From Deroplatys truncata (Eukaryota > Arthropoda > Insecta > Mantodea > Mantidae), in contig CM060990.1 of NCBI GenBank assembly GCA_030765065.1, positions 4,892,001 to 4,956,000 of the forward strand: a stretch of DNA of 64,000 nucleotides, read 5' to 3'. Both the position numbers and the translations under genes were made by a program. Of this stretch, positions 12,951 through 22,116 are shown piece after piece. The notes below the pieces were generated by a model. That model did not search any database. It saw only the letters and a program-made list of their open reading frames with translations, and was not told the DNA's origin. Each line of letters opens with the position of its first letter. Position 1 is the first letter of the stretch.

Positions 12951-13403
12951 ATGATTGGTTCAAACACGAGTTGTGACAACAGATCAAGCAACTGTGGCAA
13001 CATCAGACGCAGCTGCAGCAGCAACAAACGGCTACACAGCAGCTGTAGCAACAGTGGCAGCTAATCTAGCAGCTGTATATTCAGCCGGCCCAGTAACAAC
13101 AGTCATCACGACAACAACAGCAGCAGCAAATACGACAGCTGTAGTAGAAGATACAGCAGCTGTAGCAACAGCAGCTACAACAATAGCAGCAACAGATGCA
13201 GCAGCTGCAGCAACATCAGTCACGGCCACAACAATAGCTGTAGCAGCAACATCAGAAGCGAATGCAACAACTGCCGTAGCAGATACAGCAGCTGCAGCAA
13301 CAGCAGCTACAACAATAGTTGTAACAGATTCTGCAGCTGTAGCAATATCCAGTGCAATAATAGCTACAGCAGCTGTAGCAACAGCATCAGCTGATCCAAC
13401 GTC
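12951..13403 (+). repeat. CAG/ACA-rich tract, first part (possible decayed Gln-rich gene)
   Basis: The tract is built from CAG, CAA, ACA and GCA words with recurring ACAGCAGCTG-TAGCAACAGC blocks. One frame reads Ala/Thr/Val without stops for 150 codons only because of composition. The frame that reads mostly Gln is interrupted repeatedly at CTG-TAG, which would be CTG-CAG with one C to T change. Its place between PolB and PLA2 fits a former Gln-rich element protein, but that is inference. It continues after a SINE at 13741-14053. Confidence 0.55.
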
Positions 13404-13610
13404 GTCCTCCGTGGTGTAGTGGTTACCATGCTAGCCTCTATTTCCCGACGTCGCGGGTTCAAACCCGGCGGAGGACGATGGATTTTTCGGGCGTAAAAAT
13501 CCTTAGCATTGTTTCCTTCGGAAGGGTAGAAAATCCGGTGATCTAGTGTCGTAGATTTACGGCACGTAAAAGAACCTCAAGCCTAATAAAGGGGCCTCTG
13601 AGCAAAATTT
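13404..13610 (+). mobile_element. tRNA-derived SINE
   Basis: The first 73 bases (13404-13476) fold like a tRNA. Seven-base acceptor strands GTCCTCC and GGAGGAC pair, there is an A-box arm GGTGTAGTGGTTACC, and a T arm carries GGTTCAAACCC. A body of about 130 bp follows, with the word CGTAAAAGAACC, a motif shared by several arthropod SINE bodies as I recall them. It splits the CAG-rich tract of the Maverick, so it inserted after the element did. No clear target duplication or tail was found. Confidence 0.75.
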
Positions 13611-13651
13611 ACCAGTCATTCACGCCCAAAATGGAATGCGACGCTAAGCAT

Positions 13652-13687
13652 CACAGCAGTTAAAGAGCGTCCATAAATAAAACTCAA
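13652..13687 (+). repeat. 36-bp dispersed motif, copy 1
   Basis: It matches 30997-31032 at 33 of 36 positions, including GCGTCCATAAATAAAACTC. Weaker similarity extends about 20 bp upstream in both. This may be the end of an unidentified DNA transposon. Confidence 0.6.
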
Positions 13688-13740
13688 CTTAATTTTAGAT
13701 AATCCAACAGGTATAGACTCAACCACCCCAGCAACCATTA

Positions 13741-14053
13741 CAGCAATAACAGCAGCAAATACGACAGCTGCCGTAGCAGATACAGCAGCTGCAGCAACAG
13801 TAGCTACAACAATAGCTGTAACAGATCTGGCAGCTATAGCAACATCCACTACAACAATAGCAGCAACAACAACCGGCTACACAGCAGCTGTAGCAGCAGA
13901 GCCACTAATCCAGCTGTGCCAGCAACAGCAACCATCACAGCAATAACTGCTGCAAATACGACAGTTTCAGCAACAGCAACTACAACAACTGCTACAGCAG
14001 CAACACCAGACTACATTACAACAGTAGCAGATAATCCAGCAGTCGCAGATTGA
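13741..14053 (+). repeat. CAG/ACA-rich tract, second part
   Basis: This continues the tract of 12951-13403 beyond the SINE and repeats the same blocks (for example ACGACAGCTG followed by GATACAGCAGCTGCAGCAAC). It ends near 14053 where ordinary AT-rich sequence begins. Confidence 0.6.
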
Positions 14054-14407
14054 GTAGCCATATGTATGAAACTAAATGAAATACTTTTTAAAATGGCTTG
14101 AATACCTTGATACTACATGAATCAGCTGAAATTACATTAAATAACCGTAATAAAAATCACGGATTAAAATTATCACGAACACCTGTGATACTACTGTATT
14201 TGCTTTACATACCCCCTCACCTAGAATTAACGCTCTAACATTGTCAGGAAAATAATTTTCCGTGACGATCGCGTCTTAAGTCGCTTTCAAAGTCTAGCAC
14301 CTGAATAGGCAGCAAACAATCTTGCTTCATAAGCTCCATCGTAGCAACTAAAATAAAATAAATTCTGCTTAATGTATATATGCTAAAGAATGTAGGCAAT
14401 GACGGAG
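14054..14407. other. Spacer ahead of the PLA2 gene
   Basis: AT-rich with no open frame of interest; it is likely the upstream region of the PLA2 gene. Confidence 0.5.
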
Positions 14408-14415
14408 TATAAAAG
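14408..14415 (+). promoter_or_regulatory. TATA box of the PLA2 gene
   Basis: A perfect TATAAAAG lies 34-41 bp upstream of the ATG at 14449. A TATA box places transcription start about 25-30 bp downstream, which gives a very short leader. A late-gene promoter is the likely reading. Confidence 0.5.
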
Positions 14416-14448
14416 AACAATGCACCAATAAAAATCAACTAGTATACC

Positions 14449-15039
14449 ATGAGAGCTAACGAGGTTAAGTTCGCAAGAGGTTCCGGTTTAATTAACTCTC
14501 TCATTCACCGGCTGCCATTTGAAGCGCATTTGCCTGGATACAAATTCTGCGGACCTGGGACAAAGCTAGAAAAAATATTAAAGAGAAGAGATCCCGGAAT
14601 CAACCAATTAGACCAAGCATGCAAACTTCACGACATTGCCTACGCTCAGCATGAGGACTCTGGTTCGAGAAACATTGTAGACAAGATCTTGGCTGAAAAG
14701 GCGTGGAAGAGAGTGCAATTATCTGATGCTACATTAGGCGAAAAGTTGGCAGAGCGACTAGTAACAACAATTATGAAGGGAAAGGTGGCTGTTGGTGCTG
14801 GATATAAGAAGAAACGTGGTGGAGTTCTACCTCTCATACCAATTATTGCAGCACTAGGTGCTGCTGGAGGTGCAGCACAAATTGCTACAGCCGTAAACAA
14901 CAAAAGGGTTGCGGATAAACAACTTGCCGAAATGATGAAGCATAACAGAGAAATTGGGGAAACGTGTCTGTCGGTACTGAATCAAAAAATAAAAAACGGG
15001 GAGGATTTCAACCTCTCTTACCAATTGTTGCACCTCTAG
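14449..15039 (+). CDS. Virion protein: PLA2 domain followed by basic and pX-like hydrophobic region
   Basis: An open frame of 196 codons starts at a good ATG behind a TATA box. Residues 31-38 hold the calcium loop YxFCGPGT, and residues 55-65 hold DxxCxxHDIAY with catalytic His61-Asp62. Cys34 and Cys58 can pair. This is the parvovirus VP1-type secreted PLA2 fold, which in virions helps the particle leave endosomes. A charged helical stretch (about 75-115) is followed by a basic Lys/Arg patch. Then comes a Gly/Ala-rich hydrophobic segment (about 123-150) that resembles the C-terminus of adenovirus pX/mu core protein. The last 25 or so residues probably differ from the ancestral end, because a duplication (14812-15143) put the end out of frame. 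It is the only gene of the element still open across its recognisable domains. Confidence 0.8.
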   Translation: MRANEVKFARGSGLINSLIHRLPFEAHLPGYKFCGPGTKLEKILKRRDPGINQLDQACKLHDIAYAQHEDSGSRNIVDKILAEKAWKRVQLSDATLGEKLAERLVTTIMKGKVAVGAGYKKKRGGVLPLIPIIAALGAAGGAAQIATAVNNKRVADKQLAEMMKHNREIGETCLSVLNQKIKNGEDFNLSYQLLHL

Positions 15040-15143
15040 GTGCTGTTGCTGGAGGTGCATCACAAATTGCTACAGCCGTAAATAAGAAAAAGGCTGCAGA
15101 TAAACATCTTGCTGAAATGATGAGACATAACAGAGAAATTGAA
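14812..15143 (+). repeat. 185-bp tandem duplication of the pX-like module
   Basis: The stretch from 14812 (hydrophobic segment and the charged tail with KHNREI) recurs from 14993, offset by 185 bp (ATTGCTACAGCCGTAAA at 14881 and 15066). The second copy is open in another frame (about 14988-15200) and encodes the same hydrophobic segment and RHNREI tail. Because 185 is not a multiple of three the second copy is separated from the first, unless translation shifts frame. Confidence 0.85.
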
Positions 15144-15220
15144 GCAAGAAGGAGAGTCCTTAGAGTGAGCAAGAATAAGGCGAGGAACACCGAAACGTAG
15201 AGGAGAGTGAGCATGAAAAG

Positions 15221-15601
15221 GAATTCAAAAAACTCCGGCAGAGTGCTGTACTTCTCCCGGAGAAATCATTGAGTAACATCGAACTCGACTTATATGCACC
15301 ATGTTTAAAGATTCCTCATTTTAGAGGTGTGTATATGATCAATCAACTACCTTCAAGACCTCGTTACAGAGAGAGACTTATCGTCAATCTCGATACTTAA
15401 GAGAATGAAGGCACTCATTGGGTTGCTATAAATAAGGATGGCAACGTTTCAGTTTATTTCGATGGCTTTGGAAGCTTGAAGCCTCCAACAGAGACAGAAA
15501 GGTACCTCAGAGGTGTTAAGGTACTGTATAACACTAAGAGGTTTCAGAGTTTCAGCTCAGTCACCTGCGAGAACTTGTTCTTGCAATTTATATCGCAATA
15601 A
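15221..15601 (+). pseudogene. Adenain-like (C5) cysteine protease, one nonsense codon
   Basis: This protease would cleave capsid and core precursors in virion maturation. All recognisable parts lie in one frame: FRGVYM near 15327, GTHWVA with catalytic His at 15416-15418, YFDGFG with the Asp at 15461-15463, and the Cys at 15566-15568 ahead of a hydrophobic end, with a stop at 15599. The only clear lesion is a TAA at 15398-15400, six codons before the His. No start codon is evident; the frame opens upstream within the duplicated pX-like stretch. In the family the Cys lies in NCGHLC-type context; here it reads TCENLF, so the surrounding residues have changed. Confidence 0.8.
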
Positions 15602-15765
15602 ATTACACTATTGCTGTCAGTGGCAAGAATCTGTTCTTACTACATACCTGAATGCCCCCTTCAGATAGCTCCAAATGGTCATTCTGAGATTGCTCTATTG
15701 AATTTTTAAAACATTCTATTCCATATCAGCTGACTGAATCTGATTTCCTGGTGAATATATTTAAG

Positions 15766-16073
15766 ATGAGCATCATACGAATCGAGTGCACTATTGCAAC
15801 AGGCACTTTCATCGACGGTAAAAGTGGACACTACATCTATGAGCTTTTCCATCTGTTCCACCTGGATATCATATTTCTCAAGAGCCATCAAATCCAATTT
15901 ACCTTCCAATCATAAACACCAATGTCATAGAGAAAATTAGTCTTTGTGTAGTGGACCAGAACGGTAATATCATTGACTTTAGAAACGAAGATATAAGCAA
16001 AAGTCTTCGCATCCGTAGGAATGGCAAGATTTTAGAAGAAGTCAGCGACGTCAAGTATTTAATAATGGAGTGA
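15766..16073 (+). pseudogene. Minor capsid (penton-like) protein remnant
   Basis: An ATG at 15766 opens a frame that resembles the N-terminus of Maverick minor capsid proteins. After a frame change near 15900 the sequence reads CVVDQNGNIIDFRNE (about 15950-15995), the conserved C-terminal signature of these proteins as I recall it, and it ends at the TGA at 16071. With about 100 codons it is much shorter than a full penton-like protein, so the middle is probably deleted. It lies between protease and hexon, as expected for the virion gene block. The family assignment rests on recollection of related insect elements. Confidence 0.6.
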
Positions 16074-16157
16074 TTCGATACCCGCATCATATTCTGCCTA
16101 TCACATCCAGCGGGTTAACATCGCGCATTCGTCAGTTCCTCCAGCCATCCTATAATC

Positions 16158-17340
16158 ATGGATATCTTCAATGTTACCGAGACACCGAGATTCTACGGCG
16201 AAACCACTAAAGAAGAGGAACATGTTGTTTTGCCATATAATGCATTACCTGTGGACGCCAATGACGAGATTAGAATCCCTATCTATACATCCCTATCTAT
16301 ACATAGAGGGGAGTATTCCTGAACCTAATGGAGCAGCTACTACTGCAAAGCTTGCCAATAACGCTATTGAATTCATGCTTGAGGAGATTCGACTGGATAT
16401 GAACGGTTCAACTATTGATCGAACCTGAAACCCCGGGATCGCATCACTTTACGCAACTATGCTTCTCTCAACCAAATGGAATATGCTCGTTTGCTAAAGA
16501 CTGGATGGTGCTATTCTGAAGAGGACATGGACATTGTAAATGCAGCAAACGGAGCCTTCAATGCTATAGTACCGCTTTCAATGCCTCTGGGATTTTCTGG
16601 TGACCACAAGGAACTCATACCGAATAGCAAGCTTGAGTTGGTGCTGATTCGATCCAAGGACTTTAAAAAGTGTATTATAGCGCCCCAGGGTGAAGAGAAT
16701 GCTACTGTTAAACTTGTACGAATCGAGAGGTGAATGCCTGTGATTCGACTTTCTCATGCTGAAAAGGTTGAAATCCTCAAGATTGTCAAGTCGGAAGGGC
16801 CACTGTTTCTCCCATTTATGACTATGAATCTGCATACTTAGCCTGCTGTGCCGCAAACAAAATCATTCACCTGGAATGCCGACACCACATAAAAATGGAG
16901 AAGCCGAGGTTTGTCATTTTGGGTGCTCAGACTTTAAGATCGAGAAATGCATCTAACGACTGTTTCCTTTTTGATCATTGTAACCTAAAAAATTTGAGGC
17001 TTTATCTTAATAGTGAATGTTATCCCTAACAAGACATGAATTTGGACTTTAGAAATTCGAGATTTGCATCATTGTATGATATGTACTCAAAGTTTCAAAC
17101 CCTTATTATGAAAAAGAGAATTATCTGTTATTGAAGAGAAAAGATTTTCTAAAATTTGCTCCTATATTTGTTATAGATTGCTCACATCAACCAAGGAAAT
17201 TTGTAGATAGAGCTGTCAACATTAGAATAGAATTTCAAGATAGTGCAAATATACCTGCGCAGATATCATTGTGTTTAATAATTCATGATAAAGTATTTAC
17301 ATACAGGCCTCTGACTCATGCGATGCAGCTTATATTTTAA
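16158..17340 (+). pseudogene. Major capsid (double jelly-roll hexon) pseudogene
   Basis: The major capsid protein would build the icosahedral shell. ATG at 16158 starts a frame with VLPYNALPVDANDEIRI, then a 14-bp duplication (ATCCCTATCTATAC twice, about 16279-16306) shifts it. The reading continues in a second frame with NNAIEFMLEEIRLDMNG (to 16428), in a third with PLSMPLGFS (16530-16733), then through several stops to 17100. It ends in a clean C-terminal piece 17131-17340, with FAPIFVIDCSHQ and CLIIHDKVFTY. The motif order and overall length (about 390 codons) fit the hexon of Mavericks/adintoviruses in insects. At least four breaks are visible. Confidence 0.8.
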
Positions 17341-17496
17341 ACTAATCATTGTAATGTAAGGATTTCTTTTTCATTAGGAATGTGAGGACTTTTAATGAAT
17401 AAAACATGATGTAAAAGCATACCTTCGTTTCTTATCATTTCTTGTCATACAATTCCAGTACGTTCCTCCTCCAACTCCACGTTCCAGCATATGACG

Positions 17497-18094
17497 TTAC
17501 ACTTGCAACAGATAGGTTATATAAATGGTAATGTATACACGATTCAAGTCTTTTAGGGTGCAAATTTCATCACCGTTTAAAAGTTTTTTACAATCATTTA
17601 AATTAGTGTTCAAAAACCTTATTTTCTCCTCTTCCATATAAGCAATGACGTTATAATAGAAAAGAATATTTTCACAATATTTCACTGGCGGACACTTTCT
17701 CGATTGGAGGAATGCTTTGAATATACGGACACTCTCTCGAATTATCTCCCAGTCTTGCATTGTCATGTATACACATTTGTCTCTGTTTTTCACTATAAGC
17801 ACTGGAATGTCGTAGAAGAACCCTATCTTAACGATGTGCCTTCTCGGGATGTAGACGTTCCCCGCTTACTGCATGTTTCGGTGATGTAGTGAGGCTGATT
17901 ATTCTATCCTCCAAGAGCGTCAGCATCCTTTCCTGAGCTCCAACTTTGTTCTTCTTCTTCCCCTTAATCCATCTGAAGCATTCCAAAATGAAAGTCTTAG
18001 ACAGCATGCCTTTGAAAGTGTAGGTAAGCTGAAAAGGATTACATTTTTTGTTAGGCGACATGGAAAATGAAACACAAAGGATTTGTATAAACAT
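17497..18094 (-). pseudogene. Unrecognised minus-strand Maverick gene
   Basis: Two adjacent open pieces on the minus strand, 18094-17828 and 17802-17497, join through a frameshift near 17820 and probably belonged to one gene of about 180-190 codons. The second Met, at 18061, is the likelier start. The first half is basic with a KGKKKNK patch. The second half is charged and helical. It converges with the hexon gene, the arrangement expected for an early-gene strand. I do not recognise the family. A diverged copy of its first 60-80 bp lies at 20127-20212. Confidence 0.5.
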
Positions 18095-18272
18095 TTGGAT
18101 ATCAGCCTTTATTTCAATGTGATAGATATAACTGAATGCAACACATGTAACATTGTGATTTTATGAACTTTTTTATAAAATGCTATAGCACATCTATCTT
18201 TAATATATAATATTTTATATAGTGCATGTTTACATGTAATATCAATGAGACAACTATTTTATTTATGATTTT

Positions 18273-18593
18273 TCATAGTAAAAATAGGAAAACACGTTTA
18301 GTATTTCTACATATCTTCGCTGCGGGTACAAAAGACAAGTTACATGTCTTAAATTTTCCCATCTGTGTCATGTCCTTATATACCAAATACACTTTTCCTA
18401 GCATTTCAGTAAAATCTTCGTCAGCTATCGAATTATATCATTCAGGCAAGAACACTCGACAATCCTCCAGCGAAGATACGATCCTAGTGCCGTATCTTGT
18501 TTCAGCTCTCCTTAAGGTCTTTATCTCATATTTAAGACCTACTTCGAGATCTTGAACTCGCCGAGCCGGTAGGAAAGTGCGCCTTTCAGCCAT
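18273..18593 (-). pseudogene. Small conserved minus-strand Maverick gene, one internal stop
   Basis: ATG at 18593 opens a frame of 106 codons to the TGA at 18273, broken only by a TGA at 18438-18440. It contains RRAETRYGTRIV, DCRVFLPE and GKVYLVYK. That pattern (RYGTR, FLPxR, YLVYKG) occurs in small proteins of insect Mavericks as I recall and looks like an OB-fold or other small beta barrel, perhaps a DNA-binding protein. The function is not established. It lies upstream of, and co-oriented with, the 18094-17497 gene. Confidence 0.55.
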
Positions 18594-18950
18594 CTTATAA
18601 AGTATCTGCTAAACACTCTGTAACAGGCATTGATCAATGAATCATTTTTTCAATGTATTATTCAGATGGAAGGACAAGGTATGCATTTCTTTATATTAGA
18701 ACTTAGGTATGTGTTGTGCTACATGACCGCAGTATTTTGTAAGCATCGTTATGCATATTTGTGTTCGGGGATACCCCTAGGTCTTCGCGCAGGTTCAACT
18801 GCTTGGTAGAAGTGCTAGTTTTGTAAGAAAGCAGGGGTTGTAAGTATGTTTATGCATCTTTGTGTTCGCGAATACTTGCAGATCTTCGTACAGGTTCGGG
18901 TGATTGATATAAGTGGTAGTTTCTGACGATCATGTAAGCGGAGCAATCTA

Positions 18951-19605
18951 CGTGATGGTGAATGGAAGGAGAGCTTGTATAAGTTCCTGTGATTGTGAAA
19001 CAAAGAGTCTGTAGAGAGAATCGTGTGAATGTGAATGGAAGAAGAATGGATGTATAAATCCATGTGATGGTAAAACAACGAGAGGGTAGAGAAAATTGTG
19101 TGAATGTGAATGGAAGAAGAGCGGGTTTAGAAATCCATGTCATGGTGAAACAATGAGCGGGCAGAGAAAATCCTGTGCATGTCAATGGAAGAATGTGTAG
19201 AGAAACAAAGAATGAATACAGAAAATTGTATGAGTGTTAATGGAAGAAGAATATGTAGAGAAACAAAGAATGAGTAGAGAAAAATCGTATGAATGTTAAT
19301 AGAAAAGGAGCGGGTGTAGAAATCACTGTGATGGTGAAACAAACTGGAGGTAGAGGAAACCTTATGAATGTTCACGGAATATGAATGTGAAGAGAAACAA
19401 AGAATGAGTAGAGAAAATTATATGAATGCTAATGGAAGAAGAATGTGTACAGAAAACCGAATGAATGTTCATGGAAGAAGAATGTGTAGATAAACAAAGA
19501 ATGAGTAGTGAACACCGTGTGAATATTTATGGAAGAAGAGGATGTAGAAAAACCGTACGAATGTGAATGGAAGAAGAGTGCGCCGAGAAATCCATGTTAG
19601 TGTAA
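18951..19605. repeat. Degenerate minisatellite, 56-77 bp units
   Basis: Units carry GTAGAGAAAA, TGTGAATG and AATGGAAGAAGA words in fixed order. Neighbouring copies at 19068 and 19145 are 77 bp apart. Further right a shorter unit of about 58 bp lacks the CCATGTGATGG part. It lies inside the Maverick between the minus-strand genes and the right TIR, and creates chance open frames on the minus strand. Confidence 0.75.
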
Positions 19606-20229
19606 AGTTCAGATAAAAATATCATACTCTTGCAAAGATTCGTCTTTCATGCACTGTATCGTTTAAACCAAATTAAATGCATCGTAAAAAGTCAACACTG
19701 ATTTGTATAGATATGTAAAATACTCCCTCACCTTGCATTGTATTCGTGATCATAAATGCTGTGTGTGTATGTGTGTGTGTGTGTAGAAATCGATGACTCA
19801 CACCTCTTCTTAAATTAAAAAACGCCTCACGTTGCTATTATTTTTAAAAATTTAATATAGAGTTAATAAGCTCACAATGGTTCTAGCAATCGTCGGTAGC
19901 TGTTTATATAGAGACCTAAATCCCCCTGGCTATGCCAGCACATCGTCATGGTGGGGGATGTTTACACGTTACGTGATTATTGTACCAAATGGAATTATCA
20001 CCTGTTGCGAATGCACAGAGGCCCTCAGCAATTATTCTATCCCTACTTGATTCAATTTCCCTCCCTCTCTCTCTCCCTCTCAGAGAGTACCTCCATAATG
20101 TCCTTATACAAGCAATAAAAATGCGTGGGGATGAAAGTCATGTGAAAGCGGTAGCCTAAAAAGAATTACATTTTGCTAGGTTTCAGAAAATGAAACAAAG
20201 GTTTTTTTAATTCTGCACAGACAACAATT
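19606..20229. other. Maverick interior, low-complexity tracts
   Basis: It holds (GT)n at about 19760-19786 and a CT-rich run at 20048-20083. At 20127-20212 is a diverged copy of 17988-18085, the start of the minus-strand gene. No open gene seen. Confidence 0.55.
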
Positions 20230-20492
20230 TCCAATGCTAGCGTGTGTGTGTGCGGGCACTGGTTTATGCGTGTATCTGTTATGGCTCTGTGTATGTGCGG
20301 TGTATATATATGTATATATATATATATGTATATATATATAAATGCTTGCGATGTATTCAAGTCAAGAAGTTATAAAGAGTTAGATGGACAGAGAAAACAA
20401 AGAAAAACAGACAACAAGAAAGAAAATAAGGAATCCATCCTAGACATCGGGCTACCTAAGTATGCACAAGGGTTTAATATAAATAATTATAT
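20230..20492 (-). repeat. Maverick right TIR, inner segment
   Basis: It is the reverse complement of about 7075-7295. The best block is 20434-20490 against 7075-7130 (shared word ACATCGGG then ACCTAAGTAT). An AT run at 20303-20340 and the AAGTCAAGAAG block match 7205-7245. The segment ends abruptly where the gypsy LTR begins. Confidence 0.75.
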
Positions 20493-20973
20493 TGTGGCAT
20501 GTGCACAGATGATTAATGTTAAGACGCTCTCTGGACTCCGAAGCACGGCAGTTTGTCTGTGAGTAGGGGCGAATCAGGGGAAACAGTGTGTCTAGGAGGG
20601 GATAGCGTTACTGACGCCGAGTTGGCGTAGCTTCTTAAAAACATTCAGTGTGTAGGCTCCGGGTGAGACAGACGGGAAACTGCTAACACACGATGTCCTC
20701 GTCGGCAGGCAATGGGCAAGGGTATGTAACTAACTTCATCCAATAATTTGTGTACCATCCACGCTTTTAACTTTTAATTATGGTAGAATAGAATCCTTTC
20801 CTCTCCCTTAAGCCAGGCATTGTATTGGTGTAGTAATTATTTAGAGATTTAACTTAGCTGCGTCCTCCGTCGTTGCCTCGTAAATTAAAGTTCTTTGTTT
20901 GGTTAACGATCCCTCTCGCAAGCAAGTAGCTCTCCTCTGAAGTTGAAAATAATACAAAGTGAGGCATACGACA
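20493..20973 (+). repeat. Gypsy 5' LTR
   Basis: It starts TGTGGCATG exactly where similarity to the left TIR stops and ends with CA directly before a plausible primer binding site, giving about 481 bp. The end point is inferred because no second LTR is left to compare. Confidence 0.6.
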
Positions 20974-20989
20974 ATTGGTGTGAGGCACC
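20974..20989 (+). promoter_or_regulatory. Probable primer binding site
   Basis: ATTGGTGTGAGGCACC directly follows the LTR end. The ATTGGTGTC-type start is shared with many insect Ty3/gypsy elements and with the gypsy fragment at 40842-40858 in this window. The primer tRNA was not identified. Confidence 0.5.
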
Positions 20990-22116
20990 GAGTAGTTTGG
21001 CTGGTATAATTGAAATTGTTGTGAGATTTTTAAGTGTAAAAATTTTTTCCCTCTAAAATGTAACGGTTGTGGTCCTCCACGTGGTCGCGAAAAATCTAAA
21101 TTTGTTTCTGGCATAAGGGTAAGGATTTTTATGCTTTAATTTGTGATTCTCTTATTCTAAATTTTGTTACTATCATATCTGAAAGTCTGGTTTCTAAATT
21201 TTAATTTTGAGGTCATTTTTGAATTTTTCCATTGTCTGCCGGCGTGACGCTAAAACTTCTGACTCCATTTTCCCCTTGTTTTGGCTTCATTTCCTTTGAA
21301 TTGTATTGCTGTGCTAAGTGGTTCGTGCTGGTTATTTTCAAAAATGTTTTTGTTAAAGTTGAGTTGTGAAACGAGTAAGATAACGAGTGAGATAGTTGTA
21401 ACTTTGAAAATGTGCTCGTCACGTGTTGGCCATCTAGTTGAAAATCTTGTTTTCTGTGCTTATTAGCAGTGGTTCTGGAAACGTATAACTTTCTATTCCA
21501 GTGATTGTGATTTCTAGCTGTTTACTATACTTTTTTGGGACATTTTTCGTGTAACTTTTATGTACGCACGTGTGTTATGTAATTCCCGCGTGGTCATGCA
21601 TTTCAGCAATAATTTTAGCTTGTGACACCAGTCTTCCTCAGCACGTGCTTTGGCGCGTTTATTTGCGTGTGTATATCAGATCCGATACATTTGTTTTAAG
21701 ACAAAAAAAACAAAGAAAAAAGAGACGTTTTGTGTGCTACGTATAAATTACAAGTCTGTATTCTGCTCCTTTTGAGATAATGTTAGCGGTGGTCACAGTA
21801 GGTGTGACGTGGTTTTTTTTAACTTCCAGTTCGAGGTTTCTCACTGAAGCTATCATTTTGTTTTCTTCCATGTGTTCATTCTGATTAAAAATCTGGGTAT
21901 TGTGTCCAAGTGGCTTGTGTAGACGTGTGTTGGTATAATTTTCTGATATTTCGCCGCGGGCGCTTAATTGTATTCTTTCTGGAACTGTTTTATTTGGCTA
22001 TGTTCTGATCTTGCCACTTACATTCATGTGATGCTATAAGTGTTTAGTTTGGTGTAATCTGTATTGCTTTGTCATACTGTTTATTTACTGGTTGCGTAAA
22101 CTTTTGTGCTGCAATC
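20990..22116 (+). other. Gypsy leader (untranslated)
   Basis: About 1.1 kb lies between the primer binding site and the gag ATG. It is T-rich with no convincing open frame and probably holds packaging signals. Confidence 0.5.

Noticed and set aside
12955..13419. A 154-codon Ala/Thr/Val-rich frame on the plus strand
   Set aside because: It begins at TTG, is stop-free only because GCA and ACA words cannot form stops in that frame, and its last codons come from a SINE.
13404..13476. A functional tRNA gene
   Set aside because: Arms are tRNA-like, but the anticodon arm does not fold well, and a SINE body follows directly.
18815..19375. Minus-strand open frames of 80-111 codons
   Set aside because: They lie wholly in a degenerate minisatellite and repeat its unit.
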